Assembly: GCF_030676415.1 (NCBI RefSeq)
Contig: NZ_JAUUTW010000040.1
Coordinates: 1-42,506, forward strand
Length of the DNA stretch: 42,506 bases
Direction of reading: 5' to 3'
From: Peribacillus frigoritolerans
GTDB lineage: Bacteria > Bacillota > Bacilli > Bacillales > DSM-1321
How positions within the stretch are numbered: the first letter of the stretch is position 1; every line of letters begins with the position of its first letter. The notes beneath the pieces are model-generated. The model was not told the origin of the DNA. It did no database searches and saw only the letters and a program-made list of their open reading frames with translations. Positions 31,553 through 39,442 of this stretch are shown piece after piece. The position numbers were made by a program, and so were the translations under genes.

Positions 31553-31747
31553 GAGTGTACATTTGTATACTTACTAGCACTTTTCAACTAAATAGAACGA
31601 CCATTATTGGGTCCACTCTACTTTCTATATACCTTTAATAATTGTCACTCACCAAACACATTATCAACTCTCTCTACAACATATAAAAAATTTCATAATA
31701 TCTACAAAACTTCAATAAGTATTGCTGAGTTTCCATAATTAGCTGCT
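31553..31747. repeat. Duplication scar: OsmC3 promoter flank joined to trxA flank
   Basis: 31570-31674 matches 28990-29094, including CTTTTCAACTAAATAGAACG and ACACATTATCAACTCTC, which is the 3' end of trxB. It then switches directly to the sequence 3' of the thioredoxin at 30071 (CTCTACAACATATAAAAAAT). A whole trxB-thioredoxin pair is therefore missing at the join. Confidence 0.85.
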
Positions 31748-32068
31748 TTAATTGCCATTCAGTTCTAAGATTTTCTCTTTTAATACATGCTTTTGGTTTA
31801 TACCTACCATTTTATCTACCAACTTTCCATCTTTAAACAGAAGCAATGCCGGAATACTCATTATGCCGAATTGCATAGCTAATTCAGGATCATTGTCCAC
31901 GTTAACTTTGGCAATTGTCGCTTGTCCTTTCATTTCATCAGCTAACTCTTCTACAATTGGAAGTTGAACTCGACAAGGTCCGCACCAAGGAGCCCAGAAA
32001 TCCACCAATGTAACACCGGATTGAACGTGGTTTTGAAATGTCTCTTTTGTCAGTGATATTGCTCCCAT
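31748..32068 (-). CDS. trxA: Thioredoxin TrxA, copy 2
   Basis: 106 residues, near-duplicate of copy 1: DEMKGQ for DEMEGQ, NVDNDPEL for NVDNESEL, LNGN for LKGN at the end. WCGPC and the cis-Pro IPALL are intact. Same GGAGG-N8-ATG start at 32068. The upstream palindrome at 32135 is also duplicated, so both copies keep the same promoter. Few changes and none in active residues suggest a recent duplication with both copies functional. Confidence 0.92.
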   Translation of the reverse strand: MGAISLTKETFQNHVQSGVTLVDFWAPWCGPCRVQLPIVEELADEMKGQATIAKVNVDNDPELAMQFGIMSIPALLLFKDGKLVDKMVGINQKHVLKEKILELNGN

Positions 32069-32134
32069 AGAAAGAACCTCCTCTATTTTTTTACTCATGT
32101 TAAAGAGATGCAATTAATTAACTTTTAATCAATA

Positions 32135-32158
32135 ATTCAATTGATTAATTGAATTATA
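32135..32158. promoter_or_regulatory. AATTGAAT-type palindromic operator, copy P3
   Basis: Same 24 bases as at 30868, 66 bases upstream of the trxA2 start. Part of the duplicated segment. Confidence 0.75.
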
Positions 32159-32310
32159 CAATTTAAAATAATTTTCGTCAACCCCCATAAAGTGATTTTT
32201 ATTAGAAGAAAAATATCCATATTGACGGGATATAACCCAATCAAATAAAAAACAACAAGGCTGTCTTATGTTGTTAGTTACTATAAGAATGATCGCTATA
32301 GAATGAAGAC

Positions 32311-32338
32311 AAAAAAGTGGTTCTTTAAGAACCACTTT
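32311..32338 (-). terminator. Terminator of the ADH gene
   Basis: AAAGTGGTTCTT T AAGAACCACTTT, followed on the minus strand by TTTTTT, 39 bases beyond the ADH stop. Confidence 0.85.
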
Positions 32339-32376
32339 AAGTTATGACCTTTATTAATGAAGTTTAATTTAAAAAT

Positions 32377-33342
32377 TCACTCAGAAATTTTCAAAACAGC
32401 ACGGAATCTTGTCGATGCTGCCATCATTTTATCGTATGCTTCGTTAGCACGTTCTAGAGGAAAAGTTTCAATCATTGGTCGTACATCAGTGAGAATACTG
32501 AAGTTAACGGCTTCTTGGATTTCCTTTGCTTGTCCAGTAAATGAACCTCTAACCGTATTAGGTCCTTTTAAAAAGTCCATTGCTGACAATTCCAATTGCT
32601 CACCAGAACCAGCTATAATAATTAGTTCGCTGTCTGAACCAAGCCCATTTATCAGAGAAGAAATAGCTTTGGCGTTCGGCGCTGTAGCAAGGATTACTTT
32701 AGCTCCGCCTAATGCCTGTAATGCCTGAGCTGGATCTTCTTTTTCTGAATCAATGTAGTAATGTGCTCCAAGTTGACGTACCAGTTTTTCTTTATCGTTA
32801 CCACGTGAAATGGCAACAGTGCGAAATCCTGCTTTCTTTGCATACTGGACGGCTAGGTGCCCAAGTCCACCAATTCCCTGAATGGCTACAAGATCGCCAG
32901 GTCGAGCTTTGCTGTTTCTTAATGCACTAAACGTTGTTTCACCAGCACACATAAGTGGTGCTGCTTCTAATGCAGATAATTCATTTGGAATGCTAGACAA
33001 ACTATCCTCATAGGCCACCATGTATTCAGCGTAACCACCGTCCATTGTCAGACCCGTTACATGGTTGTTCCCTCCATGCCATCCAATACCGACACGTTCA
33101 CCAATCTTCCACTTCGTCGAACCTGTGCCAAGTTCTTCAACTACACCAATCACTTCATGACCAGGAATGCGGGGATACTCTGGAGAACCCCCTTGAATGG
33201 CCATTGAGTCTCCATTACATACTCCGCATGCTTCTACACGGAGCAGTACTTGTCCTTCTCCAGGCTGAGGTACTGGGATCTGGACCAGTTTCATCTTTTC
33301 TTCTTTTGAAGGAATTTGTATAGCTTTCATCATTTTCATCAT
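32377..33342 (-). CDS. Zinc-type alcohol dehydrogenase lacking the structural-zinc lobe
   Basis: 321 residues, MDR superfamily. Catalytic zinc site VEACGVCNGDSMAIQGG and IPGHEVIGVVEELGTGS are present, as are the third ligand region LMCAGETTFSAL and cofactor motif IQGIGGLGHLAVQYAKKAGF. Between GERVGIGWHGG and HVTGLTMDGGYAEY the family normally has a loop of about 20 residues with four Cys for structural zinc; here only Asn-Asn remains, an in-frame deletion. Total length is shorter than the usual 340 or so by that amount. GGGAGG precedes the ATG. The promoter has the AATTGAAT palindrome (33402). Likely role: reduction of aldehydes or similar electrophiles. Confidence 0.88.
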   Translation of the reverse strand: MMKMMKAIQIPSKEEKMKLVQIPVPQPGEGQVLLRVEACGVCNGDSMAIQGGSPEYPRIPGHEVIGVVEELGTGSTKWKIGERVGIGWHGGNNHVTGLTMDGGYAEYMVAYEDSLSSIPNELSALEAAPLMCAGETTFSALRNSKARPGDLVAIQGIGGLGHLAVQYAKKAGFRTVAISRGNDKEKLVRQLGAHYYIDSEKEDPAQALQALGGAKVILATAPNAKAISSLINGLGSDSELIIIAGSGEQLELSAMDFLKGPNTVRGSFTGQAKEIQEAVNFSILTDVRPMIETFPLERANEAYDKMMAASTRFRAVLKISE

Positions 33343-33401
33343 TTTCTACCTCCCACAGTTCATTAATGGAACTTTTTTAGTATAAGATAAAAAGATAAAT
33401 T

Positions 33402-33424
33402 ATTCAATTGTTTAATTGAATAAT
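33402..33424. promoter_or_regulatory. AATTGAAT-type palindromic operator, copy P4
   Basis: ATTCAATTGTTTAATTGAAT then AAT: the same 8-base arms with centre GTTT, about 60 bases upstream of the ADH start. Confidence 0.75.
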
Positions 33425-33485
33425 TTAATATAAATAGTAAGCTACCTTTATAGTAAAACATTAACAAATGTCCCTTTAGTTTTCA

Positions 33486-33521
33486 GTTATTCCACTAACC
33501 TGCTCCTATAGTTCATTAAGC
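33486..33521. repeat. B-type dispersed repeat (B6)
   Basis: TTATTCCACTAACCTGCTCC then TATAGTTCATTAAGC. Followed, like B3, by a terminator-like hairpin (33522-33544). Confidence 0.8.
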
Positions 33522-33544
33522 AAAAAGGCCACCAAATGGTAGCC
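33522..33544 (-). terminator. Hairpin beside B6
   Basis: GGCCACC AAAT GGTAGCC with an A-run on the left, which is a U-run on the minus strand. Confidence 0.7.
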
Positions 33545-33654
33545 CCGGAAAACTGCAGTAATAATATACGTGCAAAATAGCACTTAAAAATAAGTGCAAA
33601 TTATCCCCTAAAGTAACACAATTCCGTAAAGTTATGATACCAACTTTAGTTAAA

Positions 33655-33680
33655 ATAAAAACACCCCATTTCCTGGGGTG
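33655..33680 (-). terminator. Terminator of the PTS IIA gene / scr operon
   Basis: CACCCCA TTTCC TGGGGTG, followed on the minus strand by TTTTTATTTT. Confidence 0.85.
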
Positions 33681-33698
33681 GACATCTCTTGGTCATAT

Positions 33699-33730
33699 GT
33701 TCTTTAGTTCTTTAGTTCTTAAGTTCTTTA
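33699..33730. repeat. Short tandem repeat GTTCTTTA x4
   Basis: Four units, GTTCTTTA, GTTCTTTA, GTTCTTAA, GTTCTTTA, between the terminator and the stop of the IIA gene. Confidence 0.85.
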
Positions 33731-33758
33731 ACGAGTTTCTTCTATATTACTCATTCTC

Positions 33759-34256
33759 CTATTTTAAGGTAACTACCAGAACGGTCGTTTTACCGGCTAC
33801 AGATTGTCCACTATAGTGATACTCTAAATGTGTCACAATGTCACCATTGGTAATGATCATCGGTGTAATAGTACTTGATGCTTTTTCCTTTACCAGTTCA
33901 AGGCTGTAGGTGACCAATATGTCTCCTGCTTTAACCTGGTCTCCTTCTGCCACACAAACGGAAAACCCTTCTCCTTTCATGTTAACCGTGTCCAATCCAA
34001 TATGAATCAATATTTCCAACCCTTCTGCCGTTTCCAATGCAACGGCATGCTTCGTCGGGAAGACATTGATGACTTTTGCATCAGCCGGCGCCACTACCTT
34101 CCCTTCGATAGGAAAGAAAGCAATACCATCTCCCATCATTTTCTGTGAAAAAACTGGATCCGGTACATCTTCAAGCTTTAAAATTTCTCCTTCAATGGGC
34201 GATACTAATTTTATTTCCGAAATTTTCGATTTTTTTCCAAATAAGTTTTTTAACAA
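33759..34256 (-). CDS. PTS glucose-type EIIA component
   Basis: 165 residues, EIIA-Glc (Crr) family. Motifs: VSPIEGEILKLEDVPDPVFS, GDGIAFFPIEGKVVAPADAK, and the phosphorylated His in GLEILIHIGLDTVNMKGEGF. It accepts phosphate from HPr and donates it to an EIIB. The sucrose EIIBC in this operon lacks a IIA domain, so this protein can supply it. It is the last gene, after a dead EIICB, suggesting it once belonged to that glucose or N-acetylglucosamine-type transporter. Confidence 0.92.
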   Translation of the reverse strand: MLKNLFGKKSKISEIKLVSPIEGEILKLEDVPDPVFSQKMMGDGIAFFPIEGKVVAPADAKVINVFPTKHAVALETAEGLEILIHIGLDTVNMKGEGFSVCVAEGDQVKAGDILVTYSLELVKEKASSTITPMIITNGDIVTHLEYHYSGQSVAGKTTVLVVTLK

Positions 34257-34304
34257 GGTAATACCTCCAATTATTTTTAATATTCTGGCTGAATAGCAAA
34301 TTTC

Positions 34305-35269
34305 TTAAGCAATCACTTTTTTGATGTGTTCTTTTAGCTGGTCTGATTTCGGGCCAAAAATTGCCTAGATGTTATTTCCTACCTCCAAAACGCCAGCAGC
34401 TCCAAGTCCTTTTAATCGGTCCTTATCAACTTTTCCAATATGATTTACCGACACGCGCAAGCGGGTAATGCGTTCATCTAAATGTGTAATATTTTCATGC
34501 CCGCCTAAAGCCGCCAAAATATTGCGCGGTAATTCACTCAGTTCTTCCGCTGTTTCCACTTCACGCCCAGGGGTTTTCAAGTCAAATTTTGAAATCATAA
34601 AACGGAACCCTAAATAATAAACAACAGAGAAAACTAGGCCAACCGGAATGACTAATCACCAATCTGTGCGGTTTTGCAGAACTCCAAACAATAAATAATC
34701 AATAATACCACCAGAGAAGGTCATTCCAATTTTCACATTCAATAGATCTATAATCATAAACGACAAGCCGACAAATACACAGTGAATTGCAAATAGGATA
34801 GGAGCAATAAATAAAAATGTAAATTCAATTGGTTCTGTAATTCATGTTAAAGCTGCAGAAACCATAATCCCCGCAAACAATTTTTTCTTTTCAGGGCGAG
34901 CTCCCCATGATACATCGCTAATGCAGCTACCGGTAAACCAAAAATCATAAATGGAAACTTGCCTGTCATAAAAGTACCGGAAGTTAATTCAACCCCATCG
35001 TTTAGCTACGTAAAGAAAATTCGCTGATTTCCACGAATCACTTCTCCTGCTTTATTAACATACTCCCCAAATTCAAACCAGAAAGGAGAATAAAAGATGT
35101 GATGCAGACCAAAAGGAATGAGCGCACGTTCAGTCAACCCAAAAATAAAAGCAGATAAGGTAGGATTTGCATGAATCATATTTTTTGATAGAGCATTTAA
35201 TCCTTCTTGAATCGGCTGCCAAACAGCAGTCCAATCGGTCGGTACTTTTCCGTTTAGAGCAGGCTTCAT
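34305..35269 (-). pseudogene. Glucose-type PTS EIICB, decayed
   Basis: From 35269 the minus strand encodes the later half of a PtsG-type IIC domain (TLSAFIFGLTERALIPFGLH, HHIFYSPFWFEFGEY, SGTFMTGKFPFMIFGLPVAA) with stops and frameshifts. A IIB domain follows (34598 to 34305): AALGGHENITHLDERITRLR, KVDKDRLKGLGAAGVLEVGN. The IIB phosphorylation Cys (normally ACITRLR) is Arg, and an amber codon at 34365-34367 interrupts NNI(Q)AIFGPK. The first half of IIC is absent. Three independent lesions make it a clear pseudogene. Confidence 0.92.
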
Positions 35270-36243
35270 TATTGATCGATTTGCTGCAGTTGATAAATCG
35301 CTTCTTTGGCCGGAATGGAAGAGATTGCTCCTTTTCCAGTCGTAGTAAGAGCGCCGCTAGCGTTTGCAAAGCTTAGGATTTCTTGATGATGAAGTTCAAG
35401 AACTTCTTCCAGATTTCCTTGCCGAACGTCTTTTTCTAATAACTGATACAGCAAGCCTCCGATAAATGCATCCCCAGCCCCTGTTGTATCCTGTACGCTG
35501 ACGCGATACCCGGTTGATTCGCATTTTTTACCTCTTACATATAATTCGGCACCTTGAGCTCCTTTTGTATAAATTACTGCTTTAACAGCACCAGTAAATA
35601 ACGAAGAAACTGCTTTTTCTTTGTCAGTAATCCCGGTAATAAACTCAAGCTCTTCATCAGAAATTTTCACAATATGAACCATTGGAACAAACTCTAAAAT
35701 CGTTTTCCGGCATTCTTCAGGATCATTCCAAAGCGGAAGGCGGACATTTGGGTCAAAGCTGATGATTCCGCCTTTTGCTTTTACAGAAGTAATGGCTTTC
35801 ACATGCGCATGCTTCATTGGACTTTCCACTAAATCGACTGAACAGAAGTGGAGGATGTCGCCGTTTGCAAACCAGCTATCGTTAATTTCAGTCTCATGAA
35901 GCAGCAAATCGGCAGAAGGATTGCGGTAAAAAGAGAAATCACGTTCACCATTTTCAAGCAAAGATACAAAAGCAAGGCCTGTGTTGGCTTCATTCGTTCT
36001 CGTAATTTTATCTATTTTCACGCCGGCTTGCTGCAATTGTTCTAAAAGAAAGTCCCCAAATGAATCCATTCCGAGCTTAGTAATAATCGATGCATTGCCG
36101 CCATTTCTGGCAACTGATACAGCAACATTCGCTGGAGCGCCTCCTGGAGCACGCTCGAATTCCATTACATCTTTTAGTGCGATTCCTTTTTGAAGGGGGA
36201 TAAAATCAATTAATACTTCACCGATTGCATATAAATTTTTCAT
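35269..36243 (-). CDS. scrK: Fructokinase (PfkB/ribokinase family)
   Basis: 324 residues. PfkB signatures: N-terminal FERAPGGAPANVAVSVARNG and C-terminal VSVQDTTGAGDAFIGGLLYQ with the catalytic Asp in GAGDAF. Also GERDFSFYRNPSADLLL and ISFDPNVRLPLW. It phosphorylates fructose released from sucrose-6-phosphate. It sits 16 bases after scrB in the same orientation, in the order scrA-scrB-scrK. Its stop codon touches the truncated EIICB. Confidence 0.92.
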   Translation of the reverse strand: MKNLYAIGEVLIDFIPLQKGIALKDVMEFERAPGGAPANVAVSVARNGGNASIITKLGMDSFGDFLLEQLQQAGVKIDKITRTNEANTGLAFVSLLENGERDFSFYRNPSADLLLHETEINDSWFANGDILHFCSVDLVESPMKHAHVKAITSVKAKGGIISFDPNVRLPLWNDPEECRKTILEFVPMVHIVKISDEELEFITGITDKEKAVSSLFTGAVKAVIYTKGAQGAELYVRGKKCESTGYRVSVQDTTGAGDAFIGGLLYQLLEKDVRQGNLEEVLELHHQEILSFANASGALTTTGKGAISSIPAKEAIYQLQQIDQ

Positions 36244-36259
36244 ACCTTACCTCTCGCTT

Positions 36260-37732
36260 TCATACATAACTCCATTTTTTTGCTTGAAAAGTGGTGCTTC
36301 CAGATAAAGCAAAGAAACGAATTTCATTTCTATTTTCACGAGGGAAGATCCGGCTCGTGAATACTTCTTCACCGTCATTGATGAAAATCTCAACAGAAGA
36401 GGTATCTACAAATAAATGAAACTTAATTTTTTTGGTATTCACAAAGCATTTTCGGATTGTTCCATAAGCTTCTCCAACGGTCTCACCTGAAGAAGAGCGG
36501 TCAAGAATGACTTTTTTCTCTACAGTATCATATTTAATGACCGTTTTTTCATCATCACCGGCCCTGAATTCAATACCAAATTCAACGGCATCGTTGTTTT
36601 CAAATTCACATACCATTTCATAGGATACTCCTTTGAATTCTTCATACATGTTCTTGGTGTTTTTCAAAACGCCTTTTACTTCAGTTTCCTGCCTGCGTAG
36701 CGCTTGAAGTTCCTGCACTGGCCGCTGAATCAGTTTGCCGTTTCGAACAGATAATTCTCTTGGCAGTGTTAAACAATGCGCCCAGCCATTTTTGTCTGTG
36801 GGTAGGTCGATTTCAGGCAAGCCCATCCATCCGACAAGGATACGCCTTCCGTCAGGATTAACCATTGTTTGCGGCGCATAAAAATCAAAGCCTCTGTCAA
36901 GCTCCTGAAAAGAGCCATGTGATAATGAGTGCGTTATTGTATCTAGCTTGCTGCCAATAACATAACCGGATTGATAAATGTTGTGGTAAAGGTCTCCCTT
37001 GGGCTCCAAACCTTGTGGAGAAAACATCAGTACACCATAGTTTTGCAGTTCAAAATAATCTGGACATTCCCACATATATCCAAAATTTCCAAGGTCAGCT
37101 TGCAACTCTCCTTCAAATGTCCAGTTTGCTAGATCGGAGGAACGATAAAGGACGACACACCCTGTTTTGTCTTTCCGCTGTGCACCGATTACTGCATAAA
37201 AGGTATCATTTTCTCTCCAAACTTTCGGGTCGCGGAAATGATTAGTATATCCTTCTGGTACGTCCCGAATGAATGGATGGGTCAATTTTTCAATTTGTCC
37301 CGTTTTCTCCATGATGGCGATACATTGATAGGGACGTCTTTGCCAATTCTCATCACGGGTGTTGCCGGTATAAAATAAATATAGTTTTCCTTCATATTCA
37401 ATAGCACTTCCGGAATAGGCTCCATGGCTGTCATAATAATCATCCGGTGAGATCCCGATGCCGGCATTTTCCCAAGAAACGAGATCTTTTGATTTCGTAT
37501 GATACCAATACTTCAACCCATGTACAGGACCAAGTGGAAACCATTGGTAGAATAAATGGTACTCGCCATGATAAAAAGAAAAGCCATTAGGGTCATTAAG
37601 TAGGCCGGATAAAGGCTGTATATGAAAGGTTTGTCTCCATGTGCATTCATTTACTCTTGTTTGCAAATTTTGTAGCTCTACCTGATTAACATCTTCAACG
37701 CGGCGATAACGCTGTTCTTTTGTCCATCTCAT
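36260..37732 (-). CDS. scrB: Sucrose-6-phosphate hydrolase
   Basis: 490 residues, GH32. Nucleophile motif PLSGLLNDPNGFSFYHGEYH, FRDPKVW with the transition-state Asp, and acid/base motif MWECPDYFEL. The C-terminal beta-sandwich ends VDTSSVEIFINDGEEVFTSR. The start at 37732 has AAAGGAG at nine bases; the longer frame would run through the intergenic hairpin. It cleaves imported sucrose-6-phosphate to glucose-6-phosphate and fructose. Cytoplasmic, no signal peptide. Confidence 0.94.
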   Translation of the reverse strand: MRWTKEQRYRRVEDVNQVELQNLQTRVNECTWRQTFHIQPLSGLLNDPNGFSFYHGEYHLFYQWFPLGPVHGLKYWYHTKSKDLVSWENAGIGISPDDYYDSHGAYSGSAIEYEGKLYLFYTGNTRDENWQRRPYQCIAIMEKTGQIEKLTHPFIRDVPEGYTNHFRDPKVWRENDTFYAVIGAQRKDKTGCVVLYRSSDLANWTFEGELQADLGNFGYMWECPDYFELQNYGVLMFSPQGLEPKGDLYHNIYQSGYVIGSKLDTITHSLSHGSFQELDRGFDFYAPQTMVNPDGRRILVGWMGLPEIDLPTDKNGWAHCLTLPRELSVRNGKLIQRPVQELQALRRQETEVKGVLKNTKNMYEEFKGVSYEMVCEFENNDAVEFGIEFRAGDDEKTVIKYDTVEKKVILDRSSSGETVGEAYGTIRKCFVNTKKIKFHLFVDTSSVEIFINDGEEVFTSRIFPRENRNEIRFFALSGSTTFQAKKWSYV

Positions 37733-37759
37733 GTGATCCGACTCCTTTAAAAAATCAGA

Positions 37760-37785
37760 GGGCTGTTCCTTGTTTCGAACAGCCC
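37760..37785 (-). terminator. Intra-operon hairpin between scrA and scrB
   Basis: GGGCTGTTC, 8-base loop, GAACAGCCC, followed on the minus strand by TCTGATTTTTT. It can give partial termination or stabilise the scrA message. Confidence 0.75.
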
Positions 37786-37801
37786 TTTTCATATTAATAA
37801 A

Positions 37802-39250
37802 TTAGGCTGCTTCTTTTCGAGAAAGGGCAGCAACTTTTTTATCTGCCCGATTTGCTAAACTGAATGTTGCGATAAAGGCAACAGCAAAGGAAATGGCCAT
37901 ACCAATTATATAAAAGATAATTGTATCTGTTTTGATGGAAATAATCCCTGGTAAACCTGCAGCACCAAGTGCAATCGCCTTTACTTTGAAGAAGGTGACG
38001 AAAGCAGAAGCCACTCCTGAACCTATAATTGCCCCAATAAATGGATACTTCAGTTTTAAGTTAACACCGAACATTGCAGGTTCTGAAATCCCTAAAAGAG
38101 CCGAAATACCCGCTGCAGATGCCGTACCTTTTGTTTTTTTATCTTTCGTAATGAAAGTAACTGCAAGGGTTGCTGCACCTTGAGCAATATTGGACATTGC
38201 TGCAATTGCGAAAATAAAAGAGCCCCCAGTTTTTGAAATATCAGAAAGTAATTGTGTTTCTACAGCAATAAAGCTATGATGCATACCTGTGATAACGATT
38301 GGTGCGTAAAGAAGTCCAAATATAGCTCCACCGATAAAACCAGTTCCATCATATAAGAAGTTGAGACCGTCTGTTAATAAGTTCCCTGTAGCACGAGTAA
38401 TCGGTCCTACTACTGTGAACGTTAAGATACCAGTAATAAAAATTGTCAATAATGGTGTTAAAATATTGTCTAGTGCGGAAGGAATGACTTTTCGCAAATA
38501 CGTTTCTATTTTTGCTAAAATAAAGGAAGCAACAAGTACCGGCAACACCGTGCCTTGATATCCGATTTTTTCAATTTCAAATCCGAGAATATTCCAGACC
38601 TGAATTTCTCCGCTTACTAACGCTCCTCCGTATCCCCAACCATTCAATAAGTCAGGGTGAACCATTAGCATTCCAAGTGTAGCACCCAGATAAGGATTTC
38701 CGCCAAACCGCTGTGTGGCAGAGAAACCGATTAAGATTGGAAGGAATACGAATGCTGCGTTGGCAAATGTATTAATTAGAGCTGCTAAATCTGCGAATCC
38801 CGGGTTAGCTTCGACAATGGATTGCCCTGCGATAAATAAGTCAGGTGCTGTGAGCAAGTTGTTAATCCCCATCAATAGACCGCCGGCAACAATTGCAGGA
38901 ATAATAGGAACAAAAATATCAGAAAGCATTTTTACAAAGCGCTGAAGCGGATTCATTTTCTTCGAACCAGCATCTTTTACATCTTTCGTCGACATTTCAG
39001 TAAGTCCAGTTAGCTTTGAAAACTCTTTGTATACTTCATTAACAGTTCCCGCACCGATAATAATCTGGTATTGTCCTCCAGTTGAATATGTTCCCTTTAC
39101 TGCATCCATCTCATCCAGTTTTGCTTGATCGACTTTATCTTCATCATGTAAAGCTAAGCGGAGCCGAGTCGCACAGTGTGCTGCAGCTGCCACATTTTCT
39201 TTCCCGCCGATTGCCTCCAATATTTCCTGGGATACTTCTTCATAATTCAT
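37802..39250 (-). CDS. scrA: Sucrose-specific PTS EIIBC
   Basis: 482 residues. IIB domain first: AAHCATRLRLALHDEDKVDQ contains the phosphorylated Cys, then GQYQIIIGAGTVNEVYKEFS. The IIC domain follows (about residues 110-475) with ten hydrophobic segments, including the conserved GMHHSFIAVETQL and LLGISEPAMFGVNLKLKYPF. No IIA domain, as in Bacillus SacP. It imports and phosphorylates sucrose. First gene of the operon, preceded by ScrR operators. Confidence 0.93.
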   Translation of the reverse strand: MNYEEVSQEILEAIGGKENVAAAAHCATRLRLALHDEDKVDQAKLDEMDAVKGTYSTGGQYQIIIGAGTVNEVYKEFSKLTGLTEMSTKDVKDAGSKKMNPLQRFVKMLSDIFVPIIPAIVAGGLLMGINNLLTAPDLFIAGQSIVEANPGFADLAALINTFANAAFVFLPILIGFSATQRFGGNPYLGATLGMLMVHPDLLNGWGYGGALVSGEIQVWNILGFEIEKIGYQGTVLPVLVASFILAKIETYLRKVIPSALDNILTPLLTIFITGILTFTVVGPITRATGNLLTDGLNFLYDGTGFIGGAIFGLLYAPIVITGMHHSFIAVETQLLSDISKTGGSFIFAIAAMSNIAQGAATLAVTFITKDKKTKGTASAAGISALLGISEPAMFGVNLKLKYPFIGAIIGSGVASAFVTFFKVKAIALGAAGLPGIISIKTDTIIFYIIGMAISFAVAFIATFSLANRADKKVAALSRKEAA

Positions 39251-39287
39251 AATGATCCTCCTTTTAAACGTTTATAAACGCTGACTT

Positions 39288-39435
39288 GGAACCGGTTCCG
39301 TTTGAATCCAAAAAATATATGAATATATTAAGCAACGGAACCGGTTCCACCATAAACCAAAAAAATATAATATCAACAAGTTGATTCACAGAAACCGGTT
39401 CCATTTTAGAAGGGTAATATTTGGTAACCGGTTTC
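39288..39435. promoter_or_regulatory. Four LacI-type (ScrR) operators between scrR and scrA
   Basis: GGAACCGGTTCC at 39288-39299 and 39337-39348 are perfect 12-bp palindromes. GAAACCGGTTCC at 39391-39402 and GTAACCGGTTTC at 39424-39435 are close variants, the last just 3' of scrR. The central CCGG is the usual core of LacI-family sites. Confidence 0.9.
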
Positions 39436-39442
39436 ATTTTGA

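Larger units (their letters stand above)
33343..33758. other. Intergenic region between ADH and the sucrose operon
   Basis: No gene. It holds palindrome P4, repeat B6 with its hairpin, a small stem GCACTT/AAGTGC near 33571-33594, a terminator for the PTS IIA gene and a short tandem repeat. Confidence 0.6.

Noticed and set aside
33699..33730. GTTCTTTA tandem repeat as a regulatory array
   Set aside because: Four short units at a 3' end, most simply replication slippage.
35130..35369. 79-codon minus-strand ORF overlapping scrK and the EIICB remnant
   Set aside because: Out-of-frame reading of the scrK end and the pseudogene; no ribosome site.
39251..39287. Catabolite (cre) site before scrA
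   Set aside because: TTTAAACGTTTATAAACG is only loosely similar to the cre consensus; expected biologically but not convincing by sequence.
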